Shown: in pieces, positions 7,633 through 13,126 of the stretch
How positions within the stretch are numbered: position 1 is the stretch's first letter
Layout of the letters: every line of letters starts with the position of its first letter
Origin: CAIOZA01 sp964464375
Lineage (GTDB): Bacteria; Bacteroidota; Ignavibacteria; Kapaibacteriales; UBA2268
Direction of reading: 5' to 3'
DNA length: 13,723 nucleotides
Assembly (NCBI GenBank): GCA_964464375.1
Contig: CAYXFU010000061.1
Coordinates: 1 to 13,723 of the forward strand
Made by a program: the position numbers and the translations under genes
The notes under the pieces: model-generated
Told to the model about the DNA's origin: nothing
The model's database searches: none
What the model saw: only the letters and a program-made list of their open reading frames with translations

Positions 7633-7663
7633 CAAAATTAAGACTAATTTTTTGATTTACAAA
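7633..7663 (-). promoter_or_regulatory. Bacteroidota-type promoter for tRNA-Gln-prs-rplY
   Basis: On the minus strand TTTG (7663-7660) is followed after exactly 19 bases by TAATTTTG (7640-7633). This fits the Bacteroidota primary sigma-factor consensus TTTG ... TAnnTTTG. The start of transcription would be about 15-20 bases before the mature tRNA 5' end at 7608, a short leader suited to a tRNA. Confidence 0.65.
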
Positions 7664-7791
7664 CTGTTTCTCAAAAATAATTCTAAACAAATTCAACATA
7701 AGTATTTTTTAATTATTAGTGTTATAAGAAAACTGACTATTGATAGGTCGTTTGGGGATTTTTAGTATTGTAAGTAGCATTGAAGTAAATA

Positions 7792-7820
7792 ATTACGAAT
7801 AGCGAAATTACGAATTACGA
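7792..7820. repeat. ATTACGA heptamer cluster
   Basis: The heptamer ATTACGA occurs at 7792-7798, 7807-7813 and 7814-7820, the last two in tandem. The first two are embedded in identical AATTACGAAT decamers 15 bases apart. Short tandem heptamers of this kind are common in bacterial spacers; no role is visible. Confidence 0.6.
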
Positions 7821-7911
7821 TCTCAAAAATCCAGATTGAATTATTTGCATCGATTGCATTTTTTTTATAAAAAAAAGTGATTTTTGAAGCTAAGATGCTG
7901 AATATAGATAT

Positions 7912-8026
7912 CCGCGGGTGAAACCCCGGGGGAAGGCAACCTCACACCTGCACTCTTCCCATGCAAGGAAGGAGTAATAATCGTTGTGTCATCGCTCCCT
8001 TCTGGTTTGTATTATTGTGAGGATTG
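7912..8026. repeat. GC-rich hairpin plus multi-stem structured segment (REP-like or small RNA)
   Basis: CCGCGGGT (7912-7919) pairs with ACCCCGG (7923-7929) around a GAA loop, seven pairs with one bulged C. Next, CAACCTCACA (7937-7946) pairs with TGTGAGGATTG (8016-8026) with one bulged A, enclosing a hairpin CTCTTCC/GGAAGGAG (7953-7959 with 7967-7974) and a possible AATAA/TTATT stem (7976-7980 with 8012-8016). The GC content stands out from the AT-rich surroundings. It resembles the dispersed CCCGGGTTTCACCCGGGG-type palindromes I associate with Bacteroidota genomes, in degraded form; that link is from memory and not checked. Confidence 0.4.
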
Positions 8027-8145
8027 GTGAAAAAGTATTTATACTTTCGCAAATCGATAATCTGCGAACTTCTAATTATGGCAATATCTATTAGGAAAAC
8101 GAATGCTTTACCATAAATTTTCATACAATAGAAAAATATTTTATT

Positions 8146-8153
8146 TAAATTTG
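8146..8153 (+). promoter_or_regulatory. Possible -7 element for the lipoprotein gene
   Basis: TAAATTTG is a full match to TAnnTTTG, 86 bases before the proposed ATG. No TTTG lies at the expected distance upstream (8123-8126 reads ATAC), so this is weak. In AT-rich DNA such octamers occur by chance. Confidence 0.25.
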
Positions 8154-8239
8154 TAACAAAATTCTATATCATGCATTACTAAAAGATTAGAATAGAATAG
8201 TTTAATTAACGTTCATAAATTATAGGTTAGGTGTCTGTT

Positions 8240-9979
8240 ATGAAAATATTTACTGATTCTTACAAAATCTTACTACCGTTGGTTTTGTTTATTTCAATTC
8301 TTTTTAGTTCCTGCGAGAATCAACCCAATAATCCGAATAACAGCGAAAATACTGTTTCCGGTGTAATTGTGGATGAACAGGGAATGAGTGTACCATCGGC
8401 TATTCTGTCGGTTTACAATCCAAATGCTGCTGTTAGAACCGAAGTAGCTAAGGATACCAGTGATGAGGACGGAAAGTTCTCACTGACAAATTTGCCTTCT
8501 GACATTTCAGCTTTAAATGTAAAAATCCTTCATAAGGATTTCAAACCATTCGAGGAAAAATTCTCTGATTTCAAGCAAAAAACATCTAATCCTGTACAAT
8601 TATGCCATGAAGACACATGCAAGGGAGTTTTGAATATCAGGACATATAAGGCAAGTGATAGCACTAAATTAAGTGACGTTGAAGTCAGAATGTACCGTGC
8701 AGGCAGTTTGATAAAGAAAGGTTTGACCAAGGATGGTATGATTACTTTTACAAATGTTTGTCCGGGTGATTATATCTTAAAGTATAGTAAATACCATTTT
8801 GATTATGCACTCGACTCATTAACATCCAGCAATTCCGATACTATTAATCTACATCAACTTATGGTGCAGACAACTCCTGATTCATGCTGCAATGGAAAAA
8901 TATTTATCACAATTAAAGATTCAGCAACAAATTCAGCACTAAGTGGTGTAAAAGGTTATCTCAGTTCAGGTGGTGCACATGTTTCCGGAATCTACTCTGA
9001 CAGCCTTGGAAGAATATTATTCAAAGACCTATGTCCTGGTGATTATTCAGTTAGCTTGTACAAAAGCGGATACAACACCGGTACCCTCAATTTCACACTT
9101 GCTTGCAATGACTCAGCAGGTGCCGATGTCGGATTATCGGTCCAAACTAATACTGACTCCTGTTGCAAAGGTGTACTTAAAGTATTTTTGATTGATAAGA
9201 GCACAGGAAAAGCACCAACTAAGAGTGTTTCTGTAAACTTAGTACAAAACGGAAAAGTTGTTCAGACTCAGTCAGGTACTTCTTATGCCTATTTCTCAAA
9301 AATATGCGATGGCAACTATCAGGTAAAAATAACATCAGGTTACTACGAGTCTCTGACATTTGATTATACTTCGCATTGCAATTCACAAGACACAACAACC
9401 AAACACCTGACAGCTACACAGCACAGCGATACATGTTGTAAAGGAGTAATTGATATTATATTCAAAGATTCTGATACAAAATCTGCAATAAAGGGAGCTT
9501 CAGTATATTTATATCTGGGTGGTACAAAAGTAGGCATTCTAACCACAGATGCAAATGGAGAGGTTCATTTTACCGGAGTATGCGAAGGTGATTATACAAT
9601 AAAATCAACATTAAGCGGATACAACAATTTTAGCTATACAGTTAAGATGGGATGCAATGATACAAATTCCAGCGTTCAATATATGTCTAAATCAGGATCT
9701 TCGCAGGATACATGCTGTACCGGTAAACTTACAGTTACCGTTAAGGATTCATCTGATAGTTCACCAATCGCCGGAGCTACTGTTTATCTGATGAAAACAG
9801 ACGGGACAGCTGTAACAGGTACAACTGACGCAAACGGTCAATATACTTTTGAGCACATTTGTGCACCATATACATACAAAGTCAAGGCTGTTATTACTGA
9901 TTACAATTATAACTATGTTCAAGTACCATTCAAGGATTGTACCGCACAGTCAGTTAAGATTAAAATCAGCAAGAAATAG
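8240..9979 (+). CDS. Lipoprotein with five cysteine-patterned carboxypeptidase-regulatory-like repeats
   Basis: A 579-residue lipoprotein. MKIFTDSYKILLPLVLFISI then LFSSC is a lipoprotein signal with lipid-attachment Cys25. A GTG nine bases upstream (8231) is open in the same frame, but the ATG gives the better signal peptide. After a short linker come a cysteine-poor beta-sandwich (about 38-120) and five ~90-residue repeats starting near residues 127, 216, 308, 399 and 492. Each has the form DTCCKG, a strand with KDS, an ASVYL-like strand, DANGEVHFTGVCEGDY, SGY, then GCND. The GxVxD / DANGxxxF / G-Y pattern is that of carboxypeptidase-regulatory-like or Cna-B-like beta-sandwiches, which usually act as surface stalks or binding modules. 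Cysteines fall in register (two adjacent, one 47-48 later, one 24-26 after that), which implies disulfides. No enzymatic domain is seen. It is probably anchored in the outer membrane. Confidence 0.9.
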   Translation: MKIFTDSYKILLPLVLFISILFSSCENQPNNPNNSENTVSGVIVDEQGMSVPSAILSVYNPNAAVRTEVAKDTSDEDGKFSLTNLPSDISALNVKILHKDFKPFEEKFSDFKQKTSNPVQLCHEDTCKGVLNIRTYKASDSTKLSDVEVRMYRAGSLIKKGLTKDGMITFTNVCPGDYILKYSKYHFDYALDSLTSSNSDTINLHQLMVQTTPDSCCNGKIFITIKDSATNSALSGVKGYLSSGGAHVSGIYSDSLGRILFKDLCPGDYSVSLYKSGYNTGTLNFTLACNDSAGADVGLSVQTNTDSCCKGVLKVFLIDKSTGKAPTKSVSVNLVQNGKVVQTQSGTSYAYFSKICDGNYQVKITSGYYESLTFDYTSHCNSQDTTTKHLTATQHSDTCCKGVIDIIFKDSDTKSAIKGASVYLYLGGTKVGILTTDANGEVHFTGVCEGDYTIKSTLSGYNNFSYTVKMGCNDTNSSVQYMSKSGSSQDTCCTGKLTVTVKDSSDSSPIAGATVYLMKTDGTAVTGTTDANGQYTFEHICAPYTYKVKAVITDYNYNYVQVPFKDCTAQSVKIKISKK

Positions 9980-10004
9980 AATTCATCTGTTTGGTATATA
10001 AAAT

Positions 10005-10041
10005 AAAAATCCGGAATTCGCAAGAAATCCGGATTATTTTA
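10005..10041. terminator. Bidirectional intrinsic terminator
   Basis: AATCCGGA (10008-10015) pairs with TCCGGATT (10028-10035) around a 12-nt loop. It is flanked by A-rich sequence on the left and TATTTTATT on the right, so it can act in both directions. It lies between the convergent ends of the lipoprotein gene (9979) and the BrnA-like gene (10063). Confidence 0.8.
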
Positions 10042-10062
10042 TTAAATATTTATAGTGTTGAT

Positions 10063-10311
10063 CTAATTATGCACTAAGAAATAAGCTCTAATGATATTAT
10101 TCACAGCCTGGTCAGAGTTATCACCCAAGTTCTTGAGCCATAGAGCAAGATCTTCGTCGATTTTAATAGTGAAATCTACTTTATTGTGAGGCAAAATAAT
10201 TTCAGCAGTTTCCCAAAATTTTTCATCTGTCTGAGGTATATCGGTATAATTAATATCTTCTTCTTTCTGAGAGTATAATTTTTGCCAATTTGTTTTTGTT
10301 GATTTTATCAT
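10063..10311 (-). CDS. BrnA-like antitoxin (orphan)
   Basis: An 82-residue protein with the layout of BrnA-type antitoxins. The N-terminus is MIKSTKTNWQKLYS. An acidic segment follows (EEDINYTDIPQTDEKFW, about 17-33), matching the family's DEdIDysDIPEld region. Then come AEIILPHNKVDFTIKIDEDL and LALWLKNLG, and a terminal helix NNIIRAYFLVHN (about 71-82). BrnA normally represses its own operon and neutralises the BrnT ribonuclease, encoded just upstream. No BrnT is encoded here; the upstream gene is a methyltransferase, and the two overlap by four bases (ATGA), which implies translational coupling. A longer reading starting at 10362 would overlap the methyltransferase by 55 bases and lacks family support. 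Alternative: a standalone ribbon-helix-helix-like regulator. It is closed by the shared terminator at 10005-10041. Confidence 0.85.
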   Translation of the reverse strand: MIKSTKTNWQKLYSQKEEDINYTDIPQTDEKFWETAEIILPHNKVDFTIKIDEDLALWLKNLGDNSDQAVNNIIRAYFLVHN

Positions 10312-11162
10312 GATAAATCTTCCTTGATCTTCGCCACAGCGAATATCTCCATAGCAATCCAATCTTCATAGATTCTTATCAAACGTTTTCTCATGGGTAA
10401 ATCATAATGGAATTTCTTCGACATGATTTTCCGGGCAATATGGAATTGCTTACGTGTAGAGCAGTTGTTGGGTTTACGGTGTTCTATGATTTCTACCGAA
10501 TATCCCGCTCTGTTCAAAAGAGTTTCCAGAGATTTGATTGAATAGTGGAAATAATGATTCTGTGGTTGAAACCAGATCCACTTTCTACCCAAAATCTTAC
10601 TCCATAAGCTGTCGAAAGCAGGTACGCGGATGAATAAGTGTGCCGATGGGTTCAAATGTGCTGTCAATTCCTGTAGATAAGCAAGTGGTTCTGTGAAGTG
10701 CTCAAGTGAATGCCACATCACAGCGACATCGTACTTCTGATCGAGCTTGTCTGTTCCATCGCACACATCCAAACCTGTATTCTTAGCATAAGCCACAGCA
10801 TTTTCAGACAGTTCAACTCCCTTGCAAGTATAACCGAAACGACGCGCCTGATCGATAAAGAATCCCTTGTCGCATCCAATATCCAGCAGAGATGCCGGTG
10901 GCTTATGATGATCCATTATCGTGGATATCAGCTCCAGTTGCTCGGTCGAACGGAAAAGCCTCCGGAATTCTATGTCTGCGATGTCGGCAGTTGTAATCTC
11001 ATAACTCTTCTTGTAGTAATCCGCAATGTTGTCCGGTGCTGAAAACGATTCTGAATAATGTATATCGCAATCAACGCAATGGATTAATCTAGTTTCACCA
11101 ATCGAGATATTCTCAAGGCTTGAAGAACAACAAATTCTACATTTATTTCCGCTTTCTATCAT
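10308..11162 (-). CDS. Class I SAM-dependent methyltransferase with N-terminal zinc ribbon
   Basis: A 284-residue cytosolic methyltransferase of the Methyltransf_23 type. The N-terminus has two Cys pairs, CRIC (8-11) and CVDC (29-32), forming a likely zinc ribbon. After a linker with DYYKKSYE, motif I is LLDIGCDKGFFIDQA (92-106), followed by an acidic residue in GVELSENAVAYAK (115-127) for the ribose hydroxyls. YDVAVMWHSLEHFTEP (144-159) forms motif IV/post-IV with the HxLEH pattern seen in this group. Residues 195-205 (WIWFQPQNHYF) and the lysine/arginine-rich C-terminus are probably substrate-side. Relatives with zinc ribbons methylate sugars or other small molecules in polysaccharide and natural-product pathways; the substrate here is unknown. 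Its TGA stop overlaps the ATG of the BrnA-like gene. Confidence 0.92.
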   Translation of the reverse strand: MIESGNKCRICCSSSLENISIGETRLIHCVDCDIHYSESFSAPDNIADYYKKSYEITTADIADIEFRRLFRSTEQLELISTIMDHHKPPASLLDIGCDKGFFIDQARRFGYTCKGVELSENAVAYAKNTGLDVCDGTDKLDQKYDVAVMWHSLEHFTEPLAYLQELTAHLNPSAHLFIRVPAFDSLWSKILGRKWIWFQPQNHYFHYSIKSLETLLNRAGYSVEIIEHRKPNNCSTRKQFHIARKIMSKKFHYDLPMRKRLIRIYEDWIAMEIFAVAKIKEDLS

Positions 11163-11482
11163 AATTTACTTTATCCCAGATTACTCATTAGAAACATCTC
11201 TAAAGGTTATAAAGCCACTCCCAATATGTCATTCCTTCGTCTGAGACTGTGTGAAAACTACGATCATGTCATTCTGAGGGAGCGAAGCGACCGTGAGAAT
11301 CCAGTATTCATGCGGACTAGATTCCTCACTACGTTCGGAATGACCTCTAAATCAGACTTTTCACACTGTCCCGCCTGCCGGAATCTTTTTTTCAGGATAC
11401 CCGCCATCACGAAAATGACTAAGTAGTACAGTATTTCCCATGAGTGGAAAAAGTTCTGATGCACTATTTAGGTTTTTCATTT
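11163..11482. other. Intergenic region between the methyltransferase and the dehydratase
   Basis: A 320-bp gap between two minus-strand genes. Its centre (11246-11369) is a REP-like palindrome with inverted flanks. The remainder is the dehydratase 3' region and the methyltransferase upstream region, where I see no clear promoter. The short frames on both strands here follow the palindrome and are not genes. Confidence 0.75.
11246..11369. repeat. REP-like imperfect palindrome with inverted flanking arms
   Basis: GTCATTC (11268-11274) pairs with GAATGAC (11338-11344). Inside, GTGAGAATCCAGT pairs with ACTAGATTCCTCAC, with one mismatch and one unpaired base. Between the left arms lies TGAGGGAGCGAAGCGACC, matching the widespread TGTCATTCTGAGCGAAGCGAAGAATC kind of dispersed bacterial repeat. 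Outside, GTGTGAAAA (11249-11257) faces TTTTCACAC (11358-11366), a further 9-bp inverted pair. The unit is GC-richer than its surroundings and is probably one of many genomic copies. Confidence 0.8.
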
Positions 11483-12427
11483 CTACCATGGAAGTTTAGC
11501 CAGATCAACATTTCCGCCTGACAGAATCAGTCCGATTCGTTTGCCTTTCAGATCAATTTTCTCTGACAGAACCACTGCCAAAGTTACGGCTGAAGACGGC
11601 TCAACTATGATTTTCATTCTTTCCCAGATCAAACGCATTGCACTGATTGTCGTTGCGTCATCTACGGTAATGATTTTGTGTATATTCCTGCTGATTATCG
11701 AAAAAGTCATTCCACCCAACGAAGTCAGCAGTCCATCGCATATAGTCTTAGGATTGTCCGATGGTACTATCTCTCCTTTGAGAATTGAACGGTAGGCATC
11801 GTCAGCTCCTTCCGGTTCACCAGCGATAACTTTTGTATGCTCGGACAATGCACCAACAGACAAAAGCGTTCCACTCAAGAGTCCGCCACCGCCAACAGGA
11901 GTAATCACATAATCCAGATCTTTGACTTCTCCCATCAGCTCTAAAGCTGATGTACCCTGACCTGCGATAACACTGAAATTGTTGTAAGGATGAATAAATA
12001 CAGATCCGGTCTTAGCCACAACATCTGCCAGAGTAGATTCCCTTGCCGAAAGTGTTGGCTCACAGAATATTATATTTGCTCCATACCCGGCAACAGCATC
12101 CTTCTTCACCTGTGGTGAATTAGACGGCATTACGATGTAAGCAGGTACTCCATTCATTCTTGCCGCCAGAGCTAGCGCCTGAGCATGATTACCCGACGAA
12201 TGTGTGCAGACTCCTTTCGATAGCTCTTCAGCCGTCAGGGATAGAACAGCATTCGTTGCCCCTCGAAACTTAAAAGCACCGACCTTCTGCATGTTCTCGC
12301 ATTTGAAAAATAGCTCAGCACCGGCAATCTCGTTGATAGCCGTGCTTGTCAGCACAGGAGTTCTGTGTATATATTCTTTAATTCTCACCGATGCCTCGAG
12401 GACATCGCTAAATTGAGGAAGATTCAT
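11483..12427 (-). CDS. PLP-dependent threonine dehydratase / serine racemase family enzyme
   Basis: A 314-residue fold-type II PLP enzyme without the C-terminal ACT/regulatory domain of biosynthetic IlvA. GAFKFRGA (50-57) contains the PLP-binding lysine (K53). THSSGNHAQAL (75-85) binds the PLP phosphate side and includes the serine used for racemisation in serine racemases. GGGGLLSG (179-186) is the glycine loop, and SGGNVDL (303-309) contacts the pyridine ring. GEPEGADDAYRS (203-214) keeps the Glu-Ala-Asp pattern of the divalent-metal site of serine racemases. It therefore fits the catabolic dehydratase/serine racemase subgroup, which deaminates Thr/Ser and may interconvert L- and D-serine. 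I use ATG at 12427; an in-frame GTG at 12439 would add MGAI. The upstream 130 bp is almost wholly one copy of the 108-bp palindrome, which may sit in its 5' leader. Confidence 0.93.
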   Translation of the reverse strand: MNLPQFSDVLEASVRIKEYIHRTPVLTSTAINEIAGAELFFKCENMQKVGAFKFRGATNAVLSLTAEELSKGVCTHSSGNHAQALALAARMNGVPAYIVMPSNSPQVKKDAVAGYGANIIFCEPTLSARESTLADVVAKTGSVFIHPYNNFSVIAGQGTSALELMGEVKDLDYVITPVGGGGLLSGTLLSVGALSEHTKVIAGEPEGADDAYRSILKGEIVPSDNPKTICDGLLTSLGGMTFSIISRNIHKIITVDDATTISAMRLIWERMKIIVEPSSAVTLAVVLSEKIDLKGKRIGLILSGGNVDLAKLPW

Positions 12428-12449
12428 GATCGCTCCCACTCATAATTGT

Positions 12450-12557
12450 ATTGTCTGAACTGTGATTCGCATGATTTGTTTGATGAAAGACATGATTAAT
12501 ACATTTTAATTTCATGCCTTTAATCACAAAAATCAAATAAATCACAGTTCAGACAAT
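12450..12557. repeat. GxxExxY-flanking palindrome, copy A
   Basis: Outer arms ATTGTCTGAACTGTGATT (12450-12467) and its exact complement (12540-12557) form 18 perfect pairs. Further in, GATTTGTTTGAT (12473-12484) pairs with ATCAAATAAATC (12532-12543) with one G-T wobble, sharing the right-hand AATC with the outer stem. An inner stem TGATTAA (12493-12499) / TTAATCA (12520-12526) closes a 20-nt loop. The left side contains iterated TGATT units. The element touches the GxxExxY stop codon (12558-12560) with no gap and ends 22 bases before the dehydratase ATG. Confidence 0.93.
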
Positions 12558-12962
12558 TCATAATGAAGATATTGAAACATACTTTTTATTACTGAACCTT
12601 TTGAATTCCAAACTATTTGAGCCAAAGTTAATAAGTAATCCTATTTCAAGATTATAAGCTTCGAGATAATTGATTGCTTGAGCGAAATGAACATCCTCTA
12701 ATTTGATAATTGCCTTAAGTTCAACTGAAATTTTATCTTCAACAAGAAAGTCAACTCTTCTTTCACCAACTTCCTTATTTTTATAGAACACCTTCATTGT
12801 GGGTTCTCTTTGATATTTAATTTTTCTTTGCCATAATTCTTCTGCTAAAGCTCTCTGGTAGATTAATTCCTGGAATCCATTTCCTAAAATTTTATGAACT
12901 TCCATAGCAGCACCAATGATTTTACTTGTCAGCTCTGAATATTTGTATTCTTCATTTATCAT
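12558..12962 (-). CDS. GxxExxY protein (PD-(D/E)XK-like)
   Basis: A 134-residue protein of the GxxExxY family. The signature GFQELIY is at residues 29-35, in helix context VHKILGNGFQELIYQRALAEEL. Then come a basic strand (IKYQREPTMKVFYKN) and a PD-(D/E)XK-like core: VDFLVED (D71), VELK (E81-x-K83), and AQAINYLEAY with Q95, ending LLINFG. The D, ExK and Q residues are what a divalent-metal nuclease of this fold needs; catalysis has not been shown by anything here. I chose ATG at 12962 (MINEEYKYSELTSKIIGAAM), which matches the family N-terminus; a frame open to 12998 adds twelve mainly hydrophobic residues. The stop codon directly abuts repeat copy A, and copy B ends 54 bases upstream of the start. 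In many genomes such genes are surrounded by short iterated repeats (recalled, unchecked). Role unknown. Confidence 0.92.
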   Translation of the reverse strand: MINEEYKYSELTSKIIGAAMEVHKILGNGFQELIYQRALAEELWQRKIKYQREPTMKVFYKNKEVGERRVDFLVEDKISVELKAIIKLEDVHFAQAINYLEAYNLEIGLLINFGSNSLEFKRFSNKKYVSISSL

Positions 12963-13016
12963 AAATATTATCAATAAATAAAACATTCTTGATAGCAAAT
13001 TTAATAAAATTGTCAG

Positions 13017-13126
13017 AATGTCTGAACTATGATTCTCATGATTTGTATGATGAAATTCATGATTAAATGCATTTTTAATTTCTTGCCTTTAATCACATAA
13101 ATCATACAAATCACAGTTCAGACAAT
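13017..13126. repeat. GxxExxY-flanking palindrome, copy B
   Basis: This is a second copy of the 12450-12557 element in the same orientation, with about 13 differences by eye over 110 positions. Outer arms are 13017-13034 and 13109-13126 (16 of 18 pairs). The middle stem GATTTGTATGAT (13040-13051) pairs perfectly with 13101-13112, and the inner stem TGATTAA/TTAATCA (13060-13066, 13089-13095) closes a 22-nt loop. It directly abuts the TAG stop of the FISUMP gene (13127-13129). Confidence 0.93.

Larger units (their letters stand above)
7609..8239. other. Intergenic region between tRNA-Gln and the repeat lipoprotein gene
   Basis: A 630-bp gap between divergent units. From the tRNA side it holds the tRNA promoter (7633-7663), an ATTACGA heptamer cluster (7792-7820), a T8-AT-A8 palindrome (7859-7876), a GC-rich hairpin (7912-7929), a structured segment (7937-8026) and a possible -7 element for the lipoprotein (8146-8153). 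A 60-codon minus-strand frame at 7942-8124 runs through the structured segment and looks non-coding. Confidence 0.7.

Noticed and set aside
7859..7876. T8-AT-A8 palindrome as a terminator
   Set aside because: It is a pure A/T stem without a GC core, far from any gene end, so termination is not credible.
7942..8124. 60-codon minus-strand frame in the spacer
   Set aside because: It runs through the palindromic segment, lacks any family motif, and its composition follows the repeat rather than coding DNA.
10312..10362. N-terminal extension of the BrnA-like protein to an ATG at 10362
   Set aside because: The extra 17 residues overlap the methyltransferase end and are absent from the family pattern; the ATGA overlap start fits better.
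11226..11464. Two 66-codon frames, one on each strand
   Set aside because: Both are readings through the REP-like palindrome; neither has a recognisable domain or start context.
12963..12998. Upstream start of the GxxExxY gene at 12998
   Set aside because: The added residues are hydrophobic and not part of the family; MINEEYKYSELT at 12962 matches the usual N-terminus.
12450..13126. CRISPR array
   Set aside because: There are only two repeat copies, each about 110 bp and palindromic, with a gene rather than spacers between them and no cas genes.
12450..13126. Classic insertion sequence with terminal inverted repeats
   Set aside because: The two copies are direct, not inverted, and no transposase is encoded; no target-site duplication was found by eye.
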